Positions 32,868 through 40,250 of a stretch of 64,000 nt of DNA are shown here, in pieces (the stretch's first letter is position 1; each line of letters starts with the position of its first letter). The position numbers and the translations under genes were made by a program. The notes under the pieces were generated by a model that was given only the letters and a program-made list of their open reading frames with translations, was not told the DNA's origin and did not search any database. Source of the stretch: Promicromonospora sukumoe (lineage in GTDB: Bacteria; Actinomycetota; Actinomycetes; Actinomycetales; Cellulomonadaceae); contig NZ_JACGWV010000001.1 in the NCBI RefSeq assembly GCF_014137995.1, forward strand, positions 1,364,001 through 1,428,000, written 5' to 3'.

Positions 32868-33521
32868 TCAGGGGTGCTGGCGCTTGTCCTGCTCCAGCCG
32901 GTCCGCGAGGACGGCGGCCTGGGCCCTCCGCTCCAGGCCCAGCTTGGCGAAGATGCTGGAGACGTAGTTCTTGACGGTCTTCTCGGCCAGGAACAGCTCG
33001 GCGCCGATCTGCCGGTTGGTCAGGCCGTGCCCGATCAGCCCGAGGATGCGCCGCTCCTGGTCGGTGAGCTGCGCGAGCGGGTCGGGCGCGTGCTGGGCCT
33101 CCGTGCGCAGCCGCTCCATGACGCGCGCCGTGGCACGCGGGTCGAGCATGGAGCCCCCCGCCGCGACGGTCAGCACGGCCTTGACCAGGTCGGTGCCGCG
33201 CACCTGCTTGAGCACGTAGCCCGCGGCGCCGGCGAGGATCGCGTCGTAGAGGGCCTCGTCGTCGGCGAACGACGTGAGCATGAGGCAGGCGAGGTCCGGC
33301 ATGCGCGAGCGCAGGTCCCGGCAGACGGTCACGCCGTCGCCGTCGGGCAGCCGCACGTCCAGGACCACGACGTCGGGCTCGGCGGCGGGCACCCGGGCCA
33401 GCGCCTCGCGCGCCGTGCCGGCCTCGCCGACGACGCTCACCCCCGGCTCGGACTCCAGCAGGTCGGCCACGCCGCGGCGCACCACCTCGTGATCGTCCAC
33501 GAGGAAGACACGCACGTCCAT
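32868..33521 (-). CDS. NarL/DosR-like response regulator, 217 aa
   Basis: Receiver domain with acidic pocket Asp9-Asp10, phospho-acceptor Asp55 (Val-Leu-Asp-Val-Arg-Leu-Pro-Asp), Thr83/Ser84 and Lys105, then a LuxR-type HTH (about 148-208; Leu-Thr-Asp-Gln-Glu-Arg and Thr-Val-Lys-Asn-Tyr-Val). The combination is that of DosR/DevR. It is the likely partner of the adjacent GAF kinase and the likely reader of the two GGACC-WW-GGTCC palindromes nearby. Start ATG at 33519-33521; longer frame upstream crosses a hairpin and is rejected. Confidence 0.88.
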   Translation of the reverse strand: MDVRVFLVDDHEVVRRGVADLLESEPGVSVVGEAGTAREALARVPAAEPDVVVLDVRLPDGDGVTVCRDLRSRMPDLACLMLTSFADDEALYDAILAGAAGYVLKQVRGTDLVKAVLTVAAGGSMLDPRATARVMERLRTEAQHAPDPLAQLTDQERRILGLIGHGLTNRQIGAELFLAEKTVKNYVSSIFAKLGLERRAQAAVLADRLEQDKRQHP

Positions 33522-33537
33522 GTGCCCCACCGTAGCC

Positions 33538-33572
33538 GTGGTGCCCGCCCCGGTCACCGGGGCGGGCACCAC
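33538..33572 (-). terminator. Hairpin between DoxX and response regulator genes
   Basis: 17-base complementary arms (33538-33554 and 33556-33572) around one central base lie between the DoxX stop and the response regulator start, both leftward. It may end or attenuate the DoxX transcript before the regulator. Confidence 0.55.
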
Positions 33573-33583
33573 GGGTGCTGTCG

Positions 33584-34156
33584 TCACCGCAGGGCGGGGA
33601 AGCGCCGCACCATGCGGCGCTGCGACCACCACCTGCCGAGACCTGCGGTGTCACCGGCCAGGAAGGCGGCCAGGCCGATCAGCACGACCGCGTTGATCAG
33701 GTGGTCGTCCACGAACGGGTTCACGGCCAGCGGCAGCGACGCCATCCACATCAGCAGCAGGAGCAGCGCGCCGGCCCCGGCGGCGATCCGCATGCCGATG
33801 CCGAGGGCGAGCGCCAGCCCGATGCAGAGCAGCCCGAGCATGAACAGCCAGTCGACGACCGGGTTGCCCGCCATCGGGTTGAAGAAGCCGGCGAAGGTGC
33901 CCTGGACGCTGCCGAGGTAGCCCTCGGTCGGGGACCCGCCCCTGATCCAGGCGGCGTCGGACGGGGTGGACAGGCCCCACCCGAAGAGCTTGTCGCCGAA
34001 CGCCCACAGGAACTCGAACGCGATCAGCAGCCGGACGCCCGCGAAGGCGTACCGGGCGACGGCCTCGCTCGCGACGTGCGTGGTCTCGGCGGTGGCTTCC
34101 CGTGCTGCGCCCGACCCGTGCGCCCACTCGGCGGGGTTGTGGCTGACGGAGCTCAT
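33584..34156 (-). CDS. DoxX-family membrane protein, 190 aa
   Basis: Four hydrophobic segments, with [10 protein letters not shown] near the first, and an extracellular loop holding [13 protein letters not shown], as in DoxX/TQO small-subunit-like proteins. DoxX proteins take part in membrane-bound thiosulfate, thiol or ROS-related redox complexes. The start ATG at 34154-34156 has GGGAGGA. A perfect DosR-like palindrome lies about 100 bp upstream, placing it in the same predicted hypoxia/redox regulon as the stress protein. Confidence 0.82.
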   Translation of the reverse strand: MSSVSHNPAEWAHGSGAAREATAETTHVASEAVARYAFAGVRLLIAFEFLWAFGDKLFGWGLSTPSDAAWIRGGSPTEGYLGSVQGTFAGFFNPMAGNPVVDWLFMLGLLCIGLALALGIGMRIAAGAGALLLLLMWMASLPLAVNPFVDDHLINAVVLIGLAAFLAGDTAGLGRWWSQRRMVRRFPALR

Positions 34157-34227
34157 GATGTCCTCCCGGTGGATGCGCCGGACCTCTTCCGGCGCCCGGT
34201 TCCACCCTCCCGCGACGGATTGCCACG

Positions 34228-34272
34228 CGGCAGAGTCGGGGGCCCCGTCCGGACGGGACCTTGGTCCCGTCC
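34228..34272 (-). promoter_or_regulatory. DosR-like box (22-bp perfect palindrome) and promoter element before DoxX
   Basis: GGACGGGACC-TT-GGTCCCGTCC (34251-34272) is perfectly symmetrical and contains the DosR-type core GGGACC-TT-GGTCCC. On the minus strand GACTCTGCCG (34237-34228) follows 18 bases after the core, as upstream of the stress protein. The box starts 15 bp before the 3' end of the leftward TPP-enzyme gene, so the promoter lies in the gap and its upstream half abuts that gene. Confidence 0.7.
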
Positions 34273-34287
34273 TCCGAGGTCAGGCCG

Positions 34288-35952
34288 TCATCGGGCGCGG
34301 TTGGCCGCCAGGATCTCCTCCTGGTACGGGGCCACCACGGAGCCCGAGACGCGGCAGTCCAGCAGGAGGAAGGGGCGCTCGGCGACCGGGGTCGCGGCCC
34401 ACGTCCCCACGCGGTCCAGGTCGGCCAGCGAACGCACGACGACGCCGTCGGCGCCGACCGCCCCGGCGAGCGCCGCGAAGTCCGCCTCGGGGATCAGCAT
34501 CGGTTCCTCGGTGATGCCCTGCCGCCCGTAGACGTGCACCTCCGCGCCGTACGCGGCGTCGTTCCAGACGACGGCGAGGCCGCGGCCGCCCGCGGTGCGC
34601 ACGGCGGTCTCCAGGTCGGCCAGGGCCATGAGCCCGCCGCCGTCGCCGGTGGTGAGCACGACGGCGGCGTCGGGCCGGGCCGCGGCCGCGCCCGCGACGC
34701 TCGGGAAGCCGAGCCCGATGGACTGGTAGGCGGTGCCCACCATGACCATGCGGTCGGGGGCGGCGACGGGCCAGTACATGTTGGCCCAGCCGATGAAGTG
34801 GCCGCCGTCGGAGACGACGACGCGGTCGGCGGGCAGCAGGCCCGCCAGTCGGTGCGCGACGCTGCGCGGGTCGAGGCGCCCGTCGGGCGCGAGGCCGTCG
34901 GCCGGGCCGGTCTCGTAGGCGCGGGACGCGGCGACGTCGACGGTCTCGCGCCAGCCGGAGGGCTTGGCCCGCAGGGCGTGCAGCTCGTCGACGAGGGCGC
35001 GGGCCACGAGGGCGGCGTCGCCGCGGACGAACCCGCCGACGTGCCGGTGCGTGGCGGCGGGCGCGATGTCGACCTGGACCACGCGGGTGCCGGGCGCGAA
35101 CAGCTCGCCGAACCGCATCGTGAACTGGTTCAGGGACGCGCCGAGCACGACGGCGACGTCGGCCTGCCGCACCAGCTCCATGGCGCCGTGCGCGCCGAAG
35201 CCGCCCGCGACGCCGAGGTCGTACCGGCCGTCGGGGAAGACGCCGCGGCCGAGCGCCGTGGTGGTGGTCAGGGCGCCGGTGGCCTCGGCGAGCTCGCCGA
35301 GCGCGGGTCCGGCCCCGGCGAGCCAGGCGCCGCGGCCCGCGAGCAGCAGCGGCCGCTCGGCCTCGGAGAGGTGGCGGGCCAGGTCGGTGATGGCGGCGGC
35401 GTCGAAGGGCCCGGCCGGGGCGAGCGGCTGCGGCAGCACGGGCTCGGGCGCGTCGGGGATCGGCCCCGCGTCGAGCGCCGCGACGTCGTAGGGGATCGCG
35501 AGCACCACGGGCACCCGGTAGGTCAGGGAGTGCTCGATGGCGATCACGCTGGTGGCGGCGGCGTCCGCGCGGCCCACCGTATAGGTGCGCGCGCCGACGG
35601 CGGCCGCCAGGGCGATCTGGTCGACGTCCCAGGGGCGCGGGCCCGACGTCGGCTCGTCGCCCGTCAGGAGCACCAGCGGCACGCGGGCCTGCGCGGCCTC
35701 GGCGAGCGCCGTGAGCGCGTTGGTGAAGCCCGCGCCGTAGGTGGCGGTGGCGGCGGCGATGCGGCCCGACGCGCGGAAGTGGGCGTCGGCGGCCACGACG
35801 CCGCCGGCCTCGTGGCGCACGGCGGTGAACCGGGCGGTGGTCGAGCGCTCCAGGGCGTCGAGGAACCAGGCGTTGCCGTTCCCCATCACGCCGAAGACGT
35901 GGTCGACGTGGCGGGCGACGGTACGGGCGACATGGGCGGACACGGTGGGCAC
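34288..35952 (-). CDS. Thiamine-diphosphate-dependent decarboxylase/acetolactate synthase-like enzyme, 554 aa
   Basis: Three-domain ThDP enzyme of the acetohydroxyacid synthase/benzoylformate decarboxylase superfamily. Glu48 (Arg-His-Glu-Ala-Gly) would activate the cofactor, and Gly436-Asp-Gly to Asn464 is the diphosphate/Mg2+ motif. GTG at 35950-35952 has a GGAGG five bases before it and is the only well-placed start. It lies behind the flavin hydroxylase on the same strand, divergent from the homoprotocatechuate genes. A role in decarboxylating an aryl-2-oxoacid (for example a hydroxyphenylpyruvate or benzoylformate) to feed that pathway is my inference; acetolactate-type chemistry is the alternative. 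Confidence 0.8.
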   Translation of the reverse strand: MPTVSAHVARTVARHVDHVFGVMGNGNAWFLDALERSTTARFTAVRHEAGGVVAADAHFRASGRIAAATATYGAGFTNALTALAEAAQARVPLVLLTGDEPTSGPRPWDVDQIALAAAVGARTYTVGRADAAATSVIAIEHSLTYRVPVVLAIPYDVAALDAGPIPDAPEPVLPQPLAPAGPFDAAAITDLARHLSEAERPLLLAGRGAWLAGAGPALGELAEATGALTTTTALGRGVFPDGRYDLGVAGGFGAHGAMELVRQADVAVVLGASLNQFTMRFGELFAPGTRVVQVDIAPAATHRHVGGFVRGDAALVARALVDELHALRAKPSGWRETVDVAASRAYETGPADGLAPDGRLDPRSVAHRLAGLLPADRVVVSDGGHFIGWANMYWPVAAPDRMVMVGTAYQSIGLGFPSVAGAAAARPDAAVVLTTGDGGGLMALADLETAVRTAGGRGLAVVWNDAAYGAEVHVYGRQGITEEPMLIPEADFAALAGAVGADGVVVRSLADLDRVGTWAATPVAERPFLLLDCRVSGSVVAPYQEEILAANRAR

Positions 35953-36082
35953 TGGGCCTCCAGGGAAACAGTGACGGATGAGTGGTGCGGTCCGTATGTG
36001 TCCCGGGCGGGCCCGGCCAGGAGCCCGTCGCGCGCCCCTTTTTCGAGCGCAGGCGGTGGCATCCGCCTCGACACGGCACACA

Positions 36083-36126
36083 TTACCCCTGCCGGAGCAG
36101 TGCTTTACCCCTGCCCGAGCAGCGCT
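36083..36126. repeat. 22-bp tandem duplication at the 3' end of the flavin hydroxylase gene
   Basis: 36083-36104 and 36105-36126 are identical except at two positions. The second copy encodes the last residues and stop of the hydroxylase; the first is an extra copy just beyond. It looks like a small slippage duplication. Confidence 0.75.
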
Positions 36127-37997
36127 CTCGCGAAGAAGGCGGCCAGGTCCGCGGTGGCGGCCAGGGGAAGCACGGCGGCCACGTACTGGTCCGGCCGCAC
36201 GACGACGACGGCGCCCCCGCGGTCGATGCCGCGCAGGTCGAAGATGTCCTGGCCCGGGTCGGTCGCGTAGACCTTCTCGTAGTCGACCAGGCCGAACGGG
36301 CCGACCCGCGGCCGGAACACCTCGGGGACGTCCGCGAACTCCACGCCGAAGTGGTCCTGCTGGTAGACGACCTTGACGTCGAGCACGGCGTCCGGGTCGC
36401 CACCCGACGGCGTGTGCCGCAGCAGGGGCGAGTCCGGCGCGGTGCCCAGCCACTGCGCCCAGTCGCGCAGGGCCGAGGGTTCACCGGGCGCGGCGGCGTC
36501 GGCGAAGGCGTAGACGCGCCACCGCCCGTCGGCCCGGGCGTGGTGGCCCAGGTGCGCCGGGTTGCCCTCGGCGACGCGCTCGACGGGCGCCGACTTGAAC
36601 CGCTTGCCGACCGGGAAGCCCGCCGCGAGCCCCTGGTGCGCGGCGTCGGACACGATCATGGACGGCTGGTACTGCGTCATGAACCCGCACGGGAACTCGG
36701 CGGTCTTGACGTAGAAGTCCTCGAGATACGTCGGGTCGGGCAGGTCCTCCGGGGGCGTCGCCATGAGGCGCGACCACTCGCGGTCGAAGTCGATGAGGTC
36801 CTGCGCCACGACGTGCCGCTCGGCCGAGTAGGTGGCGAGCAGCGCCTCGGGCGCCCGGCCGGTGAGCACGTGCGCCAGCTTCCAGGCGATGTTCCAGCCG
36901 TCCTGCATGGAGACGTTCATGCCCTGCCCGGCCTTGGCGCTGTGTGTGTGGCAGGCGTCGCCGGTGAGGAACACGCGGGGCGTGCGGGTGCCGGTCAGGC
37001 CGGCCGGCACGTCGTCGAACCCGTCGGTGACCCGGTGGCCCACCTCGTAGACGCTGTGCCAGGGCACGTCCTTCACGTCCAGCGTGTAGGGGTGGATGAT
37101 CCGGTTGGCGCGGGCGATGACCTCGTCGAGCGACGTCGCGCGGACGCGGGCGCTCTCGCCGGGCGGCACCTCGCCGAGGTCCACGTACCAGCGGGCCAGG
37201 TACCCGCCCTCGCGGGGGATGAGCAGGATGGAGCCGCCGTCGTGCGACTGGATGGCGCACTTGGTGCGCACGTCCGGGAAGTCGGTGACGGCCAGGACGT
37301 CCATCACGCCCCAGGCGTGGTTGGCCTTGTCGCCGACGGCGGTGCGGCCGATGGCCTGCCGGACGGCGGAGTGCGCGCCGTCGGCCCCGATGACGTACCG
37401 GGCGCGGACGGTGCGATTGGTGCCCTCCTGCGGTCCGGCGGTGTGCCGCAGCGTGACGGTGACGGGTTCGCCGGGCCGTTCGGGGACGGTGAGGCCGGTG
37501 ACCTCCAGGCCGTAGTCGGGGGTCACGCGCGCGGGTGCCCGGGCCGCGACCTCGGCGAAGTAGTCGAGCACGCGGGCCTGGTTGACGATCAGGTGGGGGA
37601 ACTCGCTGATCCCGTCGGAGTCGTCGGGCGGCACGGCGGCGCGCGCGATGTTCCGGGGGTCGGCGGGGTCCGGCTTCCAGAACGCCATCTCGGTGATCCG
37701 GTAGGCCTCCGCGGTGATCCGCTCCGCGAACCCGAACGCCTGGAACGTCTCGACGCTGCGCGCCTGGATGCCGTCGGCCTGGCCCATCTCCAGGCGCCCG
37801 GCCCGCCGCTCCACGAGGTGCGTGCGGATGCCGGGGAACTGGGCGAGCTGCGCCGCCGCGATCATGCCGGCGGGGCCGCTGCCCACGATGAGCACGTCGA
37901 CGTCGTCCGGCAGCTCGGCGGGGCGGTCCAGCCCGTACCCGGCGGCCGGCTGCACGCGGGGGTCGCCCGACACGTAGCCGTGGTGGTGGAACTGCAT
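36105..37997 (-). CDS. FAD-dependent aromatic hydroxylase, MobA/phenol 2-monooxygenase type, 630 aa
   Basis: Class A flavoprotein hydroxylase with the Rossmann motif Gly-Ser-Gly-Pro-Ala-Gly (39-44), the Asp-Gly motif in Gly-Ala-Asp-Gly-Ala-His-Ser, and Gly-Asp-Ala-Cys-His-Thr-His. A C-terminal thioredoxin-like domain (about 450-630) and the length of 630 match 3-hydroxybenzoate 4-monooxygenase and phenol hydroxylases. It inserts oxygen into a phenol ring using NAD(P)H. The neighbourhood makes hydroxyphenylacetate a more likely substrate than 3-hydroxybenzoate, giving homoprotocatechuate; this is inference. ATG at 37995-37997. Confidence 0.85.
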   Translation of the reverse strand: MQFHHHGYVSGDPRVQPAAGYGLDRPAELPDDVDVLIVGSGPAGMIAAAQLAQFPGIRTHLVERRAGRLEMGQADGIQARSVETFQAFGFAERITAEAYRITEMAFWKPDPADPRNIARAAVPPDDSDGISEFPHLIVNQARVLDYFAEVAARAPARVTPDYGLEVTGLTVPERPGEPVTVTLRHTAGPQEGTNRTVRARYVIGADGAHSAVRQAIGRTAVGDKANHAWGVMDVLAVTDFPDVRTKCAIQSHDGGSILLIPREGGYLARWYVDLGEVPPGESARVRATSLDEVIARANRIIHPYTLDVKDVPWHSVYEVGHRVTDGFDDVPAGLTGTRTPRVFLTGDACHTHSAKAGQGMNVSMQDGWNIAWKLAHVLTGRAPEALLATYSAERHVVAQDLIDFDREWSRLMATPPEDLPDPTYLEDFYVKTAEFPCGFMTQYQPSMIVSDAAHQGLAAGFPVGKRFKSAPVERVAEGNPAHLGHHARADGRWRVYAFADAAAPGEPSALRDWAQWLGTAPDSPLLRHTPSGGDPDAVLDVKVVYQQDHFGVEFADVPEVFRPRVGPFGLVDYEKVYATDPGQDIFDLRGIDRGGAVVVVRPDQYVAAVLPLAATADLAAFFARALLGQG

Positions 37998-38050
37998 CGT
38001 TCGTCCGTTCTGCCCGTGGTCGGCGACGTTGCCGGGCCCAGCTCGACCAT

Positions 38051-38068
38051 ATACGATCTGTGATACGA
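38051..38068. promoter_or_regulatory. Direct repeat in the divergent promoter of the aromatic cluster
   Basis: ATACGA occurs at 38051-38056 and 38063-38068, a 12-base period in an AT-rich patch 23 bp before the ATG of the FAH-RraA gene and 54 bp before the hydroxylase. It may include the -10 of the rightward operon and a GntR site; the evidence is composition and repetition only. Confidence 0.4.
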
Positions 38069-38091
38069 AGCACCAGAGAGCAAGGGAGCTC

Positions 38092-39552
38092 ATGGCCATC
38101 GAAGGCAAGCCCGGCAAGGTCGTCGCCGTCCACCTCGCCTACGCCTCCCGCGCCGACCAGCGCGGACGGCGGCCCGCCGCGCCGTCGTACTTCCTCAAGC
38201 CGGCCAGCTCGCTCGGCGTGAGCGGCGGCGTGGTCGAGCGGCCCGCGGGCACCGAGCTGCTGGCCTTCGAGGGCGAGATCGCGCTGGTGATCGGCGAGCC
38301 GGCGCGGCACGTGACCGTCGAGGAGGCGTGGGGGCACGTCGCCGCCGTGACTGCGGCCAACGACCTGGGCGTCTACGACCTGCGCTGGGCCGACAAGGGC
38401 TCCAACGTGCGCTCCAAGGGCCGCGACGGGTACACGCCGCTCGGGCCCGAGGTGATCGACGCGCGGACGGTGGATCCGGCGGCGCTGCGGCTGCGCACCT
38501 GGGTCAACGGGGAGCTGGTGCAGGACGACACCACCGGCCCGGACGCCCTGCTCTTCCCGTTCGCGCAGATCGTGGCCGACCTCTCCCAGCACCTCACGCT
38601 GGAGCGCGGCGACGTGATCCTGACGGGCACGCCCGCCGGGTCCAGCGTCGTGGTGCCCGGCGACGTGGTCGAGGTCGAGGTCGACGCCCCGACGGCGCCC
38701 GGCGCGCCGACGTCGGGCCGCCTGGTCACCACGGTGGTGCAGGGCGAGGTGCCGTTTACCGACGTCGGCGCGGGGCCCCGGGTCGATGACGCGCAGCGGG
38801 CCGACGCCTGGGGGAGCGCGGAGGCCGCGGGGCTGGAGCCCGCGCCGGAGCCGTTCGTGCTCACCGAGGAGCTGGCGGGTCTGTTGCGCCGGGCCCCCGT
38901 CGCCGGGCTCTCGGCCCAGCTCCGCAAGCGCGGCCTGGACCACGCGATCATCGAGGGCGTGCGGCCCAACGTGCCGGACGCCACGATCGTCGGCCGCGCC
39001 CGCACGCTGCGGTTCGTGCCGTACCGCGCCGACCTGTTCGCCACGCACGGCGGCGGGTACAACGCGCAGAAGCGCGCCTTCGACACCGTCGGCCCCGGCG
39101 AGGTGATCGTCATCGAGGCGCGCGGCGAGACCGGCTCGGCCACGCTCGGCGACGTCCTCGCGCTGCGCGCGCAGGTACGCGGCGCGGCGGGCGTGGTCAC
39201 CGACGGCGGCGTGCGCGACTTCGCCGCGGTTGCCGAGACCGGGCTACCGGTGTTCAGCAAGGGCCCGCACCCCGCGGTGCTCGGCCGCCGGCACGTGCCC
39301 TGGGACACCGACGTCGCCGTGGCCTGCGGCGGCGCCACCGTGCTGCCAGGCGACGTGATCGTGGGCGACACGGACGGCGTCGTCGTCATCCCGCCGCACC
39401 TGGTCGCCGAGGTCGCCGCGGCGACCGTCGCGCAGGAGGAGCAGGACGCCTGGGTGGCGCAGCAGGTCGCCGCCGGCCACCCCATCGACGGGCTGTTCCC
39501 GCCGGACGCCACCTGGCGGGCGCGCTACGAGGAATGGCGGGCCTCCCGATGA
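38092..39552 (+). CDS. Fumarylacetoacetate-hydrolase-like plus RraA-like fusion protein, 486 aa
   Basis: First gene of the homoprotocatechuate operon. Residues 1-225 are a FAH-fold domain with metal ligands Glu60, Glu62 and Asp91, of the HpcE/HpaG isomerase-decarboxylase type. Residues about 255-450 are an RraA-like domain with the Gly-Gly-Val-Arg-Asp motif (Arg375-Asp376), the family that includes HMG/CHA aldolases and oxaloacetate decarboxylases. Classical HpaG has two FAH halves; here an RraA domain stands in the second place. It should process 5-oxopent-3-ene-1,2,5-tricarboxylate or its product. ATG 38092 with AAGGGAG; overlaps the next gene by ATGA. Confidence 0.85.
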   Translation: MAIEGKPGKVVAVHLAYASRADQRGRRPAAPSYFLKPASSLGVSGGVVERPAGTELLAFEGEIALVIGEPARHVTVEEAWGHVAAVTAANDLGVYDLRWADKGSNVRSKGRDGYTPLGPEVIDARTVDPAALRLRTWVNGELVQDDTTGPDALLFPFAQIVADLSQHLTLERGDVILTGTPAGSSVVVPGDVVEVEVDAPTAPGAPTSGRLVTTVVQGEVPFTDVGAGPRVDDAQRADAWGSAEAAGLEPAPEPFVLTEELAGLLRRAPVAGLSAQLRKRGLDHAIIEGVRPNVPDATIVGRARTLRFVPYRADLFATHGGGYNAQKRAFDTVGPGEVIVIEARGETGSATLGDVLALRAQVRGAAGVVTDGGVRDFAAVAETGLPVFSKGPHPAVLGRRHVPWDTDVAVACGGATVLPGDVIVGDTDGVVVIPPHLVAEVAAATVAQEEQDAWVAQQVAAGHPIDGLFPPDATWRARYEEWRASR

Positions 39553-40250
39553 CGCTCGACGGCGGGGCCGGCTCGGCCGTCGAGGCCGCCTTCGCGGGCG
39601 AGATCAGCAAGTCCCAGGTGGCCTACACCTTCCTGCGGGAGCGGATCGCGCGCCGCGACCTCGGGCCGGGCTACCGGCTCGTGCTGCGCAGCATCGCCGA
39701 CGAGCTCGACATGAGCGTCGTCCCCGTGCGCGAGGCCATCCGGCGCCTGGAGGCCGAGGGACTGGTCACCTTCGAGCGCAACGTCGGGGCGCGCGTCGCC
39801 ATGATCGACGAGCGGGGGTACGTCGAGGCCATGCAGGCCCTCGGCGTGGTCGAGGGCGCCGCGACCGGCCTCTCGGCGCCTGCCATCTCGGCAGCGGACC
39901 TCGCCCGGGCCGCCGAGGTGAACGACCGGCTGCGCTCGCTGCTGGACCACTTCGACCCGCACGCGTTCACCGCCCTGAACCGGCAGTTCCACTCGGTGCT
40001 GTTCGAGTCGTGCCCCAACGGGCTGCTGCTCGACATGGTGCACCGCGGCTGGGCCCAGCTCTCCGGGCTGCGGGACTCGACGTTCGCGTTCGTGCCCGGG
40101 CGTGCGCACGACTCCGTGGCCGAGCACGCCCACATCCTCGACCTCATCCGCGACCAGGCGGACCCGCTCGAGATCGAGATCGCCGCGCGCGACCACCGCT
40201 GGGCGACCATGCAGGCCTTCCTCGACTCGCGAACCCCGGAGACACCGTGA
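39549..40250 (+). CDS. GntR-family (FCD) transcriptional regulator, 233 aa
   Basis: N-terminal winged HTH (about 22-83; Val-Pro-Val-Arg-Glu-Ala-Ile-Arg-Arg-Leu-Glu-Ala-Glu-Gly-Leu) and an FCD ligand-binding domain with metal-type His residues (Asn-Arg-Gln-Phe-His, Glu-His-Ala-His-Ile). It lies inside the operon, overlapping the gene on each side (ATGA and GTGA), so it is made with the pathway enzymes and probably controls them in response to a hydroxyphenylacetate-derived intermediate. The start is set by the overlap; an ATG 15 bases upstream is less likely. Confidence 0.88.
   Translation: MTLDGGAGSAVEAAFAGEISKSQVAYTFLRERIARRDLGPGYRLVLRSIADELDMSVVPVREAIRRLEAEGLVTFERNVGARVAMIDERGYVEAMQALGVVEGAATGLSAPAISAADLARAAEVNDRLRSLLDHFDPHAFTALNRQFHSVLFESCPNGLLLDMVHRGWAQLSGLRDSTFAFVPGRAHDSVAEHAHILDLIRDQADPLEIEIAARDHRWATMQAFLDSRTPETP

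Noticed and set aside
34288..36453. Extension of the ThDP enzyme to a 721-aa protein
   Set aside because: The added part runs through the intergenic region and the 3' end of the hydroxylase gene; the GTG at 35950-35952 has a proper GGAGG site and matches the family start.
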